This document shows, one piece after another, positions 7,457 to 16,716 of a DNA stretch of 64,000 bases; the stretch's first letter is position 1, and each line of letters starts with the position of its first letter. The stretch is from NCBI GenBank assembly GCA_947478845.1, contig CANJXC010000003.1:241659-305658 (forward strand), read 5' to 3'. Position numbers and translations under genes: made by a program. This stretch comes from Spirochaetales bacterium. Its GTDB lineage: Bacteria > Spirochaetota > Spirochaetia > JABEVK01. A model generated the notes under the pieces. The model did not search any database. It was not told the DNA's origin and saw only the letters and a program-made list of their open reading frames with translations.

Positions 7457-9826
7457 CTACTCCGAGATCAGGTAATTGATGCAGTCGCGGGCCTCGACCC
7501 GGAACGATTTTTTGCCTTGCACCAGCCGGGCCGAAAAGTGGCCCGCGCAGCCGTCTGGGCACCGTGGGCCTGCCGCGGGGCGTGCTACCGCTTGGCCCTT
7601 GAGGCGCGCCTGTATCCAATCGCGGGAATCGAAAGCTTGATTACCCGCTGTGGGTTTTGCCGAGGGGGCTTCGGCGCCAAAACTATTGCGAAGCATGCAG
7701 GCGCGGCTCGTGAACAGGGGAGGGAAATAGCTGCGATCGGGACAAGCCGGGTCTTCCAGCCAATGGACGGCAAAGGCGAACCCCGGCAGAGTCAGGCTCA
7801 ACTGCGCCGGAGTGAGGGGGTTGGCCGAATGGAAGCCCCAATCGGCAAACCAGGAGGTGAGTTCAATTCCCTCTTCGCGGAGGCGTCGCAGCCACGTCAA
7901 GTGACAGGGATTGCTCACGCCAACCAGCACGGCAGAGTTATCTTCGCCACGAAGGCGGACCAAAAACTCGCGTAGCCTCGAGTAGTACGACTCCTCATCG
8001 GGGGTAAACGGTGCAAGCGGGAGGGCGAGTCCCCAGGGAGTGCTCGCCAACTGCGTGCCCCGAAGGTTTTCCCACTCAGTGATAAAGCCGGTCAGCTTGT
8101 TGACGCCCTGAAGCGGTGACAAAGAGGCACGCGCAGGGGCAAGGGGGTTCGAGCGCGCTGCCAACGACGCGGCAGCTTTCACGCGGCCGGGCACGGCCTC
8201 AACGAACCCGCGGGCTTTTTCGGCGACCAACGCGTACCAGCGGCGACGGAGTTCTTTGAGCAATTTCGGCTGTATAAATACCGTGCCCGCAGAGTTTTCG
8301 ATATCGAGGGTGGAAGGTTCAAACGGGCTGTCGGACGCGCGGAAAATCTCGGTGAGAGAAGACTCGATGCTCTTGCTTCCATGGGCCTCTTGCACTGCAA
8401 ATGACTCGCTCAGGGAAAAGCCGCCCCAAAGGGGTGAGGCTACCGTCAGTTCAAGGGTTTCAGTAAAGGGTGCGGTATCGTGGCCCGGTGGGTGACCCAA
8501 GGCTCGGCGAAGCTCCAAGGTGGTCGCTATTTTATGCCTGTGCGGCCGCCCCGGCTTTTTCACAGGGAGTTTGCTGTCGTGACGGCTAATTAACCACAGC
8601 GTCCCGCCACGCGCATCAAAGCCAATTCTGTCGTTGAGTTCAAGTTCGGCAACAGTTCCAGCGGTCAGGGAAAGGGTCGCGAGCGCACCTCGAAACACGT
8701 CGCCAGGTGTGGTGCCTAGAATCAACAGTCCATCGCCCTTGGCCAGAGTTCGAAATACCTTGGCTCTGGCTTCCACCCGAACGCTCGCCCTGCGGTCGCT
8801 CGACGAGGTCACCAACCCCAGCGGCATGCCAAGCGTACCGGCCCACGAGGGATTGGTCTGCGAGAGTGCCTTGTGGCCATCGAACCAACCGGCGGAGGCT
8901 AAACGGCCATAGCGAACCCGCGCCTCGTCGAGCCAGTCCCAGGCTTCGGCGTCTTGGGCGCCGTCGAGGAAAGCGCGGTACGCCCGGGCCGTGTTGTAGC
9001 TGTAAGCGGGGGGCTTCATGCGACCCTCGATTTTAAAACTCTGGACTCCAAGGTCGCGAAGTTCACGGATACGGGCCCCGAGTTCAAGGTCGTTCATGCT
9101 TGCAAAGGCACCCACGGTACCCACTTTATGAAGGCTTTCTCCGGGGGGAGCGTGTATACCCTCGGGCAGGCCCTCTTCATGCGGGCTTTCTCGCCTTTGG
9201 GGGCCAGGGATGAGGTAGTCGAGCTCGAAGTTGGTTCGGCAGATCTGCCCGCAATCTCCCCTGTTGGCAGAGCGCCCTATCATGATGCCCGAGGCCATGC
9301 AGTTGCCCGACACCGCGTAACAAAGAGCGCCGTGCACAAACACCTCATACTCCATCGACGGGTCTGCTTTCACTATGGCGCCTATCTCGGCCATCGTGAG
9401 CTCTCGGGCCAACACCACGCGGCAGAAACCCATCAGCTTGAGGGCCGCCACCCCACCCGGATTGTGGACCGCTGCCTGCGTGGAGGCGTGCAGGTCCATC
9501 GGTGGCCCGAACTTGCGCAGTGCCAGGGCGAAGCCAAGGTCCTGCACAATGAGCGCATCCACGCCTCGGAAGTGCAATTCCCAGCTCAGGGCGACGGCTT
9601 CGGCCACCTCGTCGGTGGTTAAAATGATGTTGACGGCAACGAAGACCCGGGCGCCCTTGGCGTGGGCAATCGAGGTGAGGGCCGACATGTCGTCGAGGGT
9701 GAGGTTATGGGCGTGGCTTCGGGCCGAGAACTTCTGGAAGCCGACGTAAATGGCGTTGGCCCCCCCCTCGAGGGCCCAAAGCGCGTGATCAAGACTTCCA
9801 CCCGGTGCAAGAACTTCGCCATTCAT
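7457..9826 (-). CDS. U32 family peptidase / RlhA-like protein with DUF3656-type region
   Basis: 789 residues. The N-terminal TIM-barrel part begins NGEVLAPGGSLDHALWALEGGANAIYVG, and the family signature with clustered cysteines (HGALCYAVSGNCMAS, then GDCGQICR) lies near residues 165-200. The middle part resembles DUF3656 regions of large U32 proteins, and the C-terminus has a further Cys-rich PRCPDGC segment. E. coli RlhA of this group hydroxylates a 23S rRNA cytidine; others are called collagenases. The cysteines may hold an Fe-S cluster, but the substrate is not predictable here. It heads the DUF4922-galK unit and ends 9 bp before the next start. Confidence 0.8.
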   Translation of the reverse strand: MNGEVLAPGGSLDHALWALEGGANAIYVGFQKFSARSHAHNLTLDDMSALTSIAHAKGARVFVAVNIILTTDEVAEAVALSWELHFRGVDALIVQDLGFALALRKFGPPMDLHASTQAAVHNPGGVAALKLMGFCRVVLARELTMAEIGAIVKADPSMEYEVFVHGALCYAVSGNCMASGIMIGRSANRGDCGQICRTNFELDYLIPGPQRRESPHEEGLPEGIHAPPGESLHKVGTVGAFASMNDLELGARIRELRDLGVQSFKIEGRMKPPAYSYNTARAYRAFLDGAQDAEAWDWLDEARVRYGRLASAGWFDGHKALSQTNPSWAGTLGMPLGLVTSSSDRRASVRVEARAKVFRTLAKGDGLLILGTTPGDVFRGALATLSLTAGTVAELELNDRIGFDARGGTLWLISRHDSKLPVKKPGRPHRHKIATTLELRRALGHPPGHDTAPFTETLELTVASPLWGGFSLSESFAVQEAHGSKSIESSLTEIFRASDSPFEPSTLDIENSAGTVFIQPKLLKELRRRWYALVAEKARGFVEAVPGRVKAAASLAARSNPLAPARASLSPLQGVNKLTGFITEWENLRGTQLASTPWGLALPLAPFTPDEESYYSRLREFLVRLRGEDNSAVLVGVSNPCHLTWLRRLREEGIELTSWFADWGFHSANPLTPAQLSLTLPGFAFAVHWLEDPACPDRSYFPPLFTSRACMLRNSFGAEAPSAKPTAGNQAFDSRDWIQARLKGQAVARPAAGPRCPDGCAGHFSARLVQGKKSFRVEARDCINYLISE

Positions 9827-9866
9827 GGCACGGAGTATAGACCGTTCGTGCTGCGAACTGGAAGCT

Positions 9867-9914
9867 CAAGCTTCTTGCTAAGGCTTCTTGCTAAGGCTTC
9901 TTGCTCAGGCTTCC
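9867..9914. repeat. 13-bp tandem repeat, three copies plus a partial
   Basis: The unit AAGGCTTCTTGCT occurs at 9880-9892 and 9893-9905, with a one-base variant at 9867-9879 and a partial copy after 9906. The stop codon of the small gene at 9905-10144 falls inside the last full copy, and the array lies 41-88 bp upstream of the U32 start. No known function; probably slippage-derived. Confidence 0.8.
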
Positions 9915-10144
9915 CATTCTCCGAGTTCTTCGAGTTCGGGGCGGTACTCTTGCAGTTTGGCCTTTAGATAGCTGGTACGGATTTTGTCGAACTCGCTGTT
10001 GGACACCGGCCGGCCCCAGCGTTCTTCGGCGATTTCGGCGATGTCGTATTCGTCGTGACCCGGGTATTGCCTCACCAGTTCGGCGACAACGCCTCCCCAG
10101 TTGGACGGGCGTGCAGGGTATAAAGTGCGGGTGGTCATGGTCAT
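9905..10144 (-). CDS. Small hypothetical protein, 79 residues
   Basis: Not recognised. The protein is acidic and likely helical, with a hydrophilic stretch WGGVVAELVRQYPGHDEYD and no Cys, membrane segment or signal peptide. ATG 10144 follows AAGGAG with 8-base spacing, which supports translation; a second ATG lies 6 bases further on. It is separated from the lipoprotein gene upstream by an intrinsic terminator and reads toward the U32 gene, so it may be the first gene of that unit. Its stop lies inside a 13-bp tandem repeat, so its C-terminus may vary between strains. Confidence 0.6.
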   Translation of the reverse strand: MTMTTRTLYPARPSNWGGVVAELVRQYPGHDEYDIAEIAEERWGRPVSNSEFDKIRTSYLKAKLQEYRPELEELGEWEA

Positions 10145-10217
10145 GCTTGAGTCTCCTTGCGAGGATTCAGGTCTTCGCTTGATAACAACTTCGCATGGAT
10201 GGGTGCATTATTGGTGC

Positions 10218-10252
10218 AAAAAAAGCCTACCCATGATGCGGGTAGGCTTTTT
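10218..10252 (-). terminator. Intrinsic terminator, bidirectional in form
   Basis: A perfect 8-bp stem GCCTACCC/GGGTAGGC (10225-10232 and 10240-10247) with a 7-base loop has seven A on the left and five T on the right. It can stop transcription of the lipoprotein gene, which ends at 10269 on the minus strand. Confidence 0.85.
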
Positions 10253-10268
10253 CAAAACAATGGCTAAA

Positions 10269-12128
10269 TCAGATTTGCGGGTAGCCGGATAGGTCGGCCT
10301 CAACAATGGGAGCCACGCCCAAACCAGTGGCCAGGCCCGAAAGTGCCGTGGCAGTCACGATTGTGTCTTTGGCCGTGTTGGCTAGTGTCTCCAATTGAGC
10401 ATGCACACCGCTCATGGCGTCCGTTGTGGTGGAGGCCACCGCAAAACCTGGGGGGCAAAGTTCGGTTGAGGTGGCCACGATGCCATACTTTGTCACCACG
10501 GCTTGCGTAGCCGGATCCCAATGGCTGAAGTCCATCACTCGCAGAACGTTGGTCACATCCAAGTCGCCAGTGCTAGGGTCGAAACCAGTGTGGACTGAAC
10601 TGGTCTTTTGTAGCCAAAATTGCTCGGGCGATGTGTTGTTTTCCTTTATGGTGTAACCCGCGCTCACAAGGTCTGAGTTCAGCGTCAGGAACTTCAGAGG
10701 GAAAGAGTAAGACTGATAGAAGCCATTTACAGGATCACCGTAATGCACAACGCGCGCCGGGTACACAAAGCCACGCTGGTAGGTGAAGATTGTGTCGGAG
10801 CCTGAGACCTCTCTCTTAGTGTTGTAATAGAGCGCATCTCCTGCAGCCCAGGTGGTATCGTTTATTGCTGTGTTAGCCTTATAGATCAACATCCAAGGCG
10901 CAGGAACAGTAGAACCGTTGAACGCAAGCATAGAGGCCTTCACATCGTTGCCGTAGGTTGTTCCTCCGTCCGTGCTGAGTTTGGCGCTGGTGAGAGTGCG
11001 GGTCGTCCCTGACCATGACTCGGTCACCTTTACCTTAAGGATTGCGTCAGCCCCGGGAGCGGAGCTAAGGGCCGTGCCGAAGTCGCTGCCATGGAGGTTG
11101 TTAAACTTGGCAGACACGCCAGCAAGCCACGGGAAGTTTGCATTTTCTTCACCACGAGTCATGCCGATGAGCTCGCCGGAAGCGTTGTAGAACTCCTCGT
11201 TGAACTGGTAACTGCCGTCAGAGGCGAAGGCTCCCTTCGAAAGAACTCCTCCCGAGGTGTCGTTGCCGTAGGCCACATTGAAGTGGGGCCCATCGCTGCT
11301 CAAGAACGAAACATTGCTACCCGACTTGGTGACGCTTTCATAGCGGCCCTGATCGTAGGTAATGGTACCGTCAGCGTTGGTCTTAGGTCCATACAGCACA
11401 GTGTTCGAGCCTGTTTCGGAGTCAAAGGAACCCTGAAAGCCGTACTTGAACACATGGCCAGCGGCATACTGGATGTTGTTGGTGGTATCATTAAAGGAAC
11501 TTGCGAGCGTCTGTGTCCCGTAGAAGGCAAGCTTGGCCTTCATGGTTGCCGGGGTCAGCGCATTGCTCAGGACAAGGTGAACGTAATAATCATACGTACC
11601 GGCCTGGGGGGGGGCCGTGTTCTTAGGAATGCGGAAGTTGCCTGAACCACTCATATGCCACTTGATATCCACCGAGTTGCCGGTGTCGTCGAGTTGGTGA
11701 ATGATGGCCTTACCGGCATCAATTTGATTGGGAACGCCAAGTATGGCCGCCTGCTCGTTGTTGATGGTGCCCTTGCCCAAGGAATACACAGTTTCCAAGG
11801 TAGGCGAGGTGTTATTAGCAAACGCGCTCTGCATGAGCGCCATCACGCCCCCTACGACGTTCTCGCTCAGGTCTTTTTGCAGTTGGCCGTAGCCCTTCGA
11901 TTGAATACCATCCTGGCTCGAGGCAACAACATCCACGACAGCTTTGCCAGTGCTACTGCTCTTGAGACTTTTCGGGAGCATGGAAGAGCTGGACTGAATG
12001 GAGAGCAAAGCCGTGATGGCGGACGATACTGTTGAGCTCAGCGAGCTCACGGCACTGGTGCAGGAACTCAATGCTACAGCCAGAAGCGTTAGTGCTACCA
12101 AAGACTTGGTCCCTAGGGGTAATTTCAT
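10269..12128 (-). CDS. Large secreted lipoprotein of unknown function
   Basis: 619 residues. The N-terminus MKLPLGTKSLVALTLLAVALSSC is a lipoprotein signal with lipobox L-S-S-C, followed by a Ser/Thr-rich linker. The rest is rich in Gly, Thr, Asp and aromatic residues in short alternating stretches, suggesting a beta-rich extracytoplasmic protein. No domain is recognised. ATG 12128 has AAGGAG 5 bases upstream and lies 21 bp after the histidine kinase stop, so it is the last gene of a regulator-kinase-lipoprotein operon and may be a target or accessory of that two-component system. A strong terminator follows. Confidence 0.75.
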   Translation of the reverse strand: MKLPLGTKSLVALTLLAVALSSCTSAVSSLSSTVSSAITALLSIQSSSSMLPKSLKSSSTGKAVVDVVASSQDGIQSKGYGQLQKDLSENVVGGVMALMQSAFANNTSPTLETVYSLGKGTINNEQAAILGVPNQIDAGKAIIHQLDDTGNSVDIKWHMSGSGNFRIPKNTAPPQAGTYDYYVHLVLSNALTPATMKAKLAFYGTQTLASSFNDTTNNIQYAAGHVFKYGFQGSFDSETGSNTVLYGPKTNADGTITYDQGRYESVTKSGSNVSFLSSDGPHFNVAYGNDTSGGVLSKGAFASDGSYQFNEEFYNASGELIGMTRGEENANFPWLAGVSAKFNNLHGSDFGTALSSAPGADAILKVKVTESWSGTTRTLTSAKLSTDGGTTYGNDVKASMLAFNGSTVPAPWMLIYKANTAINDTTWAAGDALYYNTKREVSGSDTIFTYQRGFVYPARVVHYGDPVNGFYQSYSFPLKFLTLNSDLVSAGYTIKENNTSPEQFWLQKTSSVHTGFDPSTGDLDVTNVLRVMDFSHWDPATQAVVTKYGIVATSTELCPPGFAVASTTTDAMSGVHAQLETLANTAKDTIVTATALSGLATGLGVAPIVEADLSGYPQI

Positions 12129-12148
12129 AAAATCTCCTTGCGGAAACT

Positions 12149-13417
12149 TTATCGGGACTTTGTCACATTTTTGTCTCGGGCCTGTCCTTTGTTGGTCTGT
12201 CCAAACTCGAGGATGGCCGTAGTACCCTCGCCGAATACGCTTTCGATAAGCAATTGACCACCCTGCGCTTCCATCAGAGATTTGACAACGCGCAGGCCCA
12301 AGCCGCTGTGCTGGTCGCCGGGACTTCGGGCCGCACTGACCTGATAGAATGGTTCGGTGACAAAAGGGAGCTTTTCTGCAGGGATTCCTGGTCCTGTATC
12401 GCGCACCACGATGCGGGGACGGTCAAGTTCGACTACCTCAACCGAGACAGAGGATCCAGGCCCACCGTAGGTGAGGGCGTTGTCCAACAGGTTGTCGAGA
12501 CACTGCGCCACCCTATCGGGATCAGCAACCACTGAAACCGGACCTTCGCTGGTCACAACCAGCAACAGTTTTGATCTCTGGGATAGGGCTTGGTCTTGTC
12601 GGTTCTCGATACACGAGCTGACCAATTCGCCCAAATCCAGTTTCTGAGAGTGCAGAGGAAGCTCTTTCAGGTCAAGGCGGGAGAGCTCCAGCAGGTCGCT
12701 GACCAGGCGCAACAGACGGTCTGCCGTACGGGAAATAGAATCGACGGCTCTTCGATGCCGTTCTGGGTCGTTCGCCAGCCCATCCCGCAGCGCTCCAGCC
12801 ATAGTAGAGAGGGTGGTCAACGGGGTTCGAAACTCATGGGCGATGTCTGCCATAAATTGCCTGCGTGCAAGGCCCTCGTGTTGAAGCTCTCTCATTTGGT
12901 AGGAAATCCGTGCCCCAAGGGTATCAAGGGTAACGGCCAATTCTGTCAGCTCACCGGGACCCCGAAGGGTGGGTTTCTGCAAATAGTTTCCCTCCGTCAT
13001 GGCTCGGGCCGTCGAGATAAGCGAATTGAAAGACTTGCTGAATCTCAGCCAAAAGGCGAAACCGACGAACAAGGAGAAAAAAACACCGGCGCTCATCTTC
13101 CAGATGAAGATTCTAACCGTGATGCCTGCACGCTCCACGTCAAAGCGCTTGATATCGTCACCCGGCGGCTGAGAACTCGTGGCAGGGTGAAGTACCGGAA
13201 AAGCCCCCAGGTAGAACTCAGAGTATCCAAAATGTGGAGGACTTGGTGGGTTTGGATACAGGCTCGGATGCGCAACCGCGAAATCGTAGTCGTCTTTTTC
13301 CCTCAAGTAAAGGAGGTAGTTGCTGATTCCCACGGAGACAATTCCGCTCACGAAAGTGATGAGAAAGACGGCGATGGTGATTTCCCACCGGAGGCTAAGC
13401 TTCCGGACGGAAGGCAT
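12149..13417 (-). CDS. Sensor histidine kinase
   Basis: 422 residues. A membrane segment at about 13-35, an extracytoplasmic loop rich in Pro and aromatic residues at about 36-100, a second membrane segment at about 105-127, then HAMP, HisKA with phospho-acceptor His194 (DIAHEFRTPL), and HATPase_c with NLLDNAL (N box), DTGPGIP (G1) and GLGLRVV (G2). The loop is short, so the signal may be membrane or small-molecule stress. ATG 13417 has GAGGGG upstream and overlaps the response-regulator end by 23 bp. The partner is the adjacent OmpR-type regulator. Confidence 0.93.
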   Translation of the reverse strand: MPSVRKLSLRWEITIAVFLITFVSGIVSVGISNYLLYLREKDDYDFAVAHPSLYPNPPSPPHFGYSEFYLGAFPVLHPATSSQPPGDDIKRFDVERAGITVRIFIWKMSAGVFFSLFVGFAFWLRFSKSFNSLISTARAMTEGNYLQKPTLRGPGELTELAVTLDTLGARISYQMRELQHEGLARRQFMADIAHEFRTPLTTLSTMAGALRDGLANDPERHRRAVDSISRTADRLLRLVSDLLELSRLDLKELPLHSQKLDLGELVSSCIENRQDQALSQRSKLLLVVTSEGPVSVVADPDRVAQCLDNLLDNALTYGGPGSSVSVEVVELDRPRIVVRDTGPGIPAEKLPFVTEPFYQVSAARSPGDQHSGLGLRVVKSLMEAQGGQLLIESVFGEGTTAILEFGQTNKGQARDKNVTKSR

Positions 13418-14087
13418 AGCCCACCCCTCGAATCGTGACAATGGGGCAGTCGGCGAGTCCGGCGCCGATGAGCTTCTCTCTGAGCCGGTAAATCTGGTTG
13501 TCTACCTGGCGCATGCCTACATGGTAGGTGTCGCCGTCGCCCCACACCTTGCGGATCAACTGATTCCGGTTGAAGACGGTCTTCGGTTGCTCCATGAGTG
13601 TCACCAAGAGGTCAAACTCAAGGGAGGTCAAAACCACGTCTTTGGACTCAACTACCACCCGGTGCTCGTCCAGATAAACCGCTAGTCCGGACCATTGGAG
13701 CGATGCAGCGTTCTGAGTTTCCCGCTTGGTTCGCCGCAAGAGCGCTCTCAAACGCGAGACCACCTCGGCAGCTGAAAAAGGTTTCGTGACGTAGTCGTCG
13801 GCACCTTTGTCCAGAGCCCGGATTTTGTCCATTTCTCCCTCTCGTGCCGAGAGCATCAGGATGGGGACAGTCGATTGGCGTCGGATTCTCTCGCAAACCG
13901 ATACGCCGTCGAGCTCAGGCATCATGACATCGAGAATGACGAGGTCGGGTTGTTTGGAGGAGAACCTTTCGAGGGCTTCCCGGCCATTAGTTGCGCGCAC
14001 GACTTCAAAACTTGCGGCTTCCAAATACCAGCTCAAACCTTCGATGAGATCGCCATCATCGTCGACAACCAAGACAACAGTACTCAT
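13395..14087 (-). CDS. OmpR/PhoB-family response regulator
   Basis: 230 residues. The receiver domain has the acidic pocket D10/D11, phospho-acceptor Asp53 (LDVMMPELDG), Thr/Ser80 and Lys102 (VTKPFS). A winged-helix trans_reg_C domain follows (LTSLEFDLLVTLMEQP, then the recognition helix region NQIYRLREKL and VRGVGYAFRP). It is the first gene of the operon with its kinase and a large lipoprotein. ATG 14087 has GGGAG 6 bases upstream. The 105-bp gap before the GntR stop must hold its promoter. Confidence 0.95.
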   Translation of the reverse strand: MSTVVLVVDDDGDLIEGLSWYLEAASFEVVRATNGREALERFSSKQPDLVILDVMMPELDGVSVCERIRRQSTVPILMLSAREGEMDKIRALDKGADDYVTKPFSAAEVVSRLRALLRRTKRETQNAASLQWSGLAVYLDEHRVVVESKDVVLTSLEFDLLVTLMEQPKTVFNRNQLIRKVWGDGDTYHVGMRQVDNQIYRLREKLIGAGLADCPIVTIRGVGYAFRPEA

Positions 14088-14191
14088 GTTTGCTCCCCGA
14101 GCACTATAGTCCTTCTAGACTACAGGATATGTCTCAAATCTGTCTATTTCTTGTACCAAATGTGATCTAAGTCGTGGACTGTTTCCCCCTT

Positions 14192-14872
14192 TTAGTCGGG
14201 TGAACGGGTCTTTTTGCCAATCTGGCGTCCTTTAGCAGCCTTCAGTGCAGCCTCAACATTCGATTCCGCCCATTCGATATTGCGACTGATGGCGATGAGG
14301 GCATTCTTCAGGTCACGGCGACGCACCGCGTTGATGATTTCCAAGTGGTCGACGCAAGTTTTGGCGAGGCGCTCTAAGTTGGTAATGTCTGAGAGCCTGA
14401 CGAAATGGATCTGCGAGTCGATGGCAGCCAAACTCTTGGCCAACACACTGTTTCCCGTAGCCTCGGCCAACGCATGGTGGAAGTGCTCGTCTTCCTCGGC
14501 GGCATGGATGAAGAGGTCGGGCAGGCCATCGCGCAGTTCGGTCCAGCGGGCTTCCAGGCGGTCAAGGAATGCGTGATCTAGTTCCTGTTTGCACAGCAAC
14601 GACACCACTTCAAGTTCCAAGACGAGCCTGACATGGTAGGCATCCCGTATTTCTTTGAGCTCAAGTTCGCGCACCGCATAGTTCTGACGGGGATTTTTTT
14701 TTACCAAACCCCGTTGCACCAACATGTTGAGCGCCTCTCGAACAGGGCTACGACTGACCTGGAACTCGGCGCAAAGACCTTCCTCGGTCAGCCTGTGTCC
14801 CGGGGCATATTCGAGTTTGAGAATCCGAAGGCTTAATCGCTCGTAGATATCGACACTGAGGTTTTCAGCCAA
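14192..14872 (-). CDS. GntR/FadR-family transcriptional regulator (FCD domain)
   Basis: An N-terminal winged helix (LTEEGLCAEFQVSRSPVREALNMLVQRGLV) is followed by an all-helical FCD ligand domain with metal-type His residues (EEDEHFHHALAEATGN). TTG 14872 is chosen since AGGGAGGAG stands just before it; ATG 14893 and TTG 14908 are in-frame alternatives that lack such a site. It is divergent from the permease-carbamate kinase operon, and perfect or near-perfect TGTATACA-type palindromes lie in the shared 249-bp gap. It is therefore probably the operon's repressor, released by a ureide or carboxylate ligand. Confidence 0.9.
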   Translation of the reverse strand: MAENLSVDIYERLSLRILKLEYAPGHRLTEEGLCAEFQVSRSPVREALNMLVQRGLVKKNPRQNYAVRELELKEIRDAYHVRLVLELEVVSLLCKQELDHAFLDRLEARWTELRDGLPDLFIHAAEEDEHFHHALAEATGNSVLAKSLAAIDSQIHFVRLSDITNLERLAKTCVDHLEIINAVRRRDLKNALIAISRNIEWAESNVEAALKAAKGRQIGKKTRSPD

Positions 14873-14910
14873 CTTCTCTCCTCCCTGGCGCATCCATCGC
14901 CTGTTCAATG

Positions 14911-14926
14911 TATATCAGTATACAAT
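14911..14926. promoter_or_regulatory. Probable GntR operator near its own start
   Basis: TATATCAGTATACAAT contains the half-site GTATACAAT shared with the perfect operator at 15045-15056. It covers a TATACT -10-like hexamer (minus strand, 14922-14917), so binding would limit the regulator's own transcription. Confidence 0.55.
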
Positions 14927-15011
14927 AAATATCCAATTTTGTAGTTCACCACAGCAATTGATAAAAACTAACTCTATATATTACAATTAAATAATGACAT
15001 TTAACAATTTG

Positions 15012-15056
15012 TTGACAGTTTTACAATCTCCCCATACAATGAAAATTGTATACAAT
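15012..15056 (+). promoter_or_regulatory. Sigma-70 promoter with GntR-type operator over the start site
   Basis: TTGACA at 15012-15017, a 17-bp spacer and TACAAT at 15035-15040 form a near-consensus promoter. The perfect 12-bp palindrome ATTGTATACAAT at 15045-15056 covers the expected start point near 15047, the classic position for repression. It drives the permease operon starting at 15121. Confidence 0.8.
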
Positions 15057-15120
15057 ATCGGCGTTGCCGTTGATCTTTGGGGCTTATCCCCGCGCATTCG
15101 ATCGAAATGAGGAGTTTCGC

Positions 15121-16713
15121 ATGCCACAAGAATTGACCAAACCGAAGCTGTGGGTTCTAGGAGACCTGAACGGGTTTTTCGGCCTGTTCACCAATGTTCT
15201 TCTCAACACCATTGTCCTGACTAGTCTTTCACTCTTTGTGGTGAAAATCCCTGAGGCCACGGTTTACGGGCGCATTCTTCCCGCTCTGGGGCTTGCGCTG
15301 ATGCTTGGCAACATTTTTTATGCTTATCTGGCTTACCAAAAAGCCAGAAAAGAGCAGCGGGACACCGTCGCGGCCTTGCCCTATGGGCCCTCGGTTCCGC
15401 ACATGTTCATCGTGGTCTTCGCTGTCATGTTGCCCTCATATCTGGCTACACAGGATCCTCTTTTGGCATGGGTTCTTGGACTCATTTGGGCCCTCATCAT
15501 CGGCCTGATTGTCATGGCTGGTGCGCTCATTGGCCCCATCATCCGCAAATACACGCCCAAGGCGGCCATGTTGGGCACTTTGGCCGGCATTTCGATCACC
15601 TTCATCTCGATGGCTCCGGCCTTTCAGATGTTCGACGTCGCTTGGATTGGCCTGATCTGTTTCATGATCATCATGATTTCGTGGATGGGTAATGTGCGTT
15701 TGCCCTTCGGCATCCCTGGTGGTCTGGCGGTCGTCCTGGTCGGAGCCATCCTAGCTTGGGGTGCGGTGTTGCTCGGCTTGCCAGGGTACTCAACCCTCAT
15801 GCACCCCGAAGCGGTTACGGCATCGTTCCAGCAGTTCGGCCTGCGCCTGCCCACCTTCAGCTTCGATGTCTTCTCGAAATCCGCTGACTTGGTTTGGCCA
15901 CTGTTGGTCACGGCTATCCCCCTGGGCATCTACAACTTCACCGAGGCCATGAACAACGTCGAGTCTGCCGCGACGGCCGGTGATGACTACGACCTCCGCG
16001 CGGTGTTGCTGGCCGACGGTACAGGCGCCGTTTTAGGCGCGTTTGCCGGTTCGCCCTTTCCTCCCGCTGTGTACATTGGCCATCCCGGCTGGAAGGCCAT
16101 CGGTGGACGCATCGGCTACTCGTTAGGCACAGGAATCGCCATCGGGCTGGTCTGCATGCTCGGGCTCACGGCCCTGCTGCTGGCTGTTATTCCCCTAGTC
16201 GCCATCCTACCAATTCTTCTCTTCATTGGCCTCATCATTGGCTCGCAGGCCTTCCAGGCCACCCCAAGACGCCACGCTCCGGCGATCATTTTGGCCCTCG
16301 TGCCCAACATTGCCGATTGGCTTCACACCCAAGTGAACAATGTGGTATCGGTCGCAACCGGCACAGGCGTGACCCCCAAGCTCGCTGCCGACCTAGCCTC
16401 GAATGTTTCGGTGTACTACACAGGCATGTCGGTTGCCGGTGGAGGTGGAATCCTAGCCGGTTTGGTGCTCGGTGCCATCGGGGTGTTTGTGATTGAGAAG
16501 CGCTTCAATTGGGCCGCCGTCTACGCGGGCATAGCAACGGTGTTGTCGTTCTTCGGCTTCATCCACGGCAGCCAGCTCGCCGTCAACGCCTCACCCACAG
16601 TGACCTTCGCTTACCTGGTTTCTACATTGATCTTTGTCTACTTCATGTACCAAGAGAAAAAAGATGGACGCGGAATCAGCTGGAAGCCCATCAGCGAAGC
16701 TGCGGACGACTGA
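15121..16713 (+). CDS. NCS2-like xanthine/uracil/azaguanine-type permease
   Basis: 530 residues with about 12-14 hydrophobic segments. The start (LGDLNGFFGLFTNVLL) and the PYGPSVPHMF segment resemble the AzgA-like branch of nucleobase permeases; the mid-protein TEAMNNVESA block corresponds to the conserved acidic motif of helix 8 in this superfamily. It probably imports a nucleobase breakdown product or cyclic ureide. ATG 15121 has GAGGAG 7 bases upstream; the frame is open further 5' but that part overlaps the promoter. It is the first gene of the operon controlled by the divergent GntR protein. Confidence 0.82.
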   Translation: MPQELTKPKLWVLGDLNGFFGLFTNVLLNTIVLTSLSLFVVKIPEATVYGRILPALGLALMLGNIFYAYLAYQKARKEQRDTVAALPYGPSVPHMFIVVFAVMLPSYLATQDPLLAWVLGLIWALIIGLIVMAGALIGPIIRKYTPKAAMLGTLAGISITFISMAPAFQMFDVAWIGLICFMIIMISWMGNVRLPFGIPGGLAVVLVGAILAWGAVLLGLPGYSTLMHPEAVTASFQQFGLRLPTFSFDVFSKSADLVWPLLVTAIPLGIYNFTEAMNNVESAATAGDDYDLRAVLLADGTGAVLGAFAGSPFPPAVYIGHPGWKAIGGRIGYSLGTGIAIGLVCMLGLTALLLAVIPLVAILPILLFIGLIIGSQAFQATPRRHAPAIILALVPNIADWLHTQVNNVVSVATGTGVTPKLAADLASNVSVYYTGMSVAGGGGILAGLVLGAIGVFVIEKRFNWAAVYAGIATVLSFFGFIHGSQLAVNASPTVTFAYLVSTLIFVYFMYQEKKDGRGISWKPISEAADD

Positions 16714-16716
16714 GCC

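Noticed and set aside
10144-10268. Possible small RNA gene between the lipoprotein and the 79-residue gene
   Set aside because: The only structure is the bidirectional terminator; no upstream promoter could be matched for an RNA.
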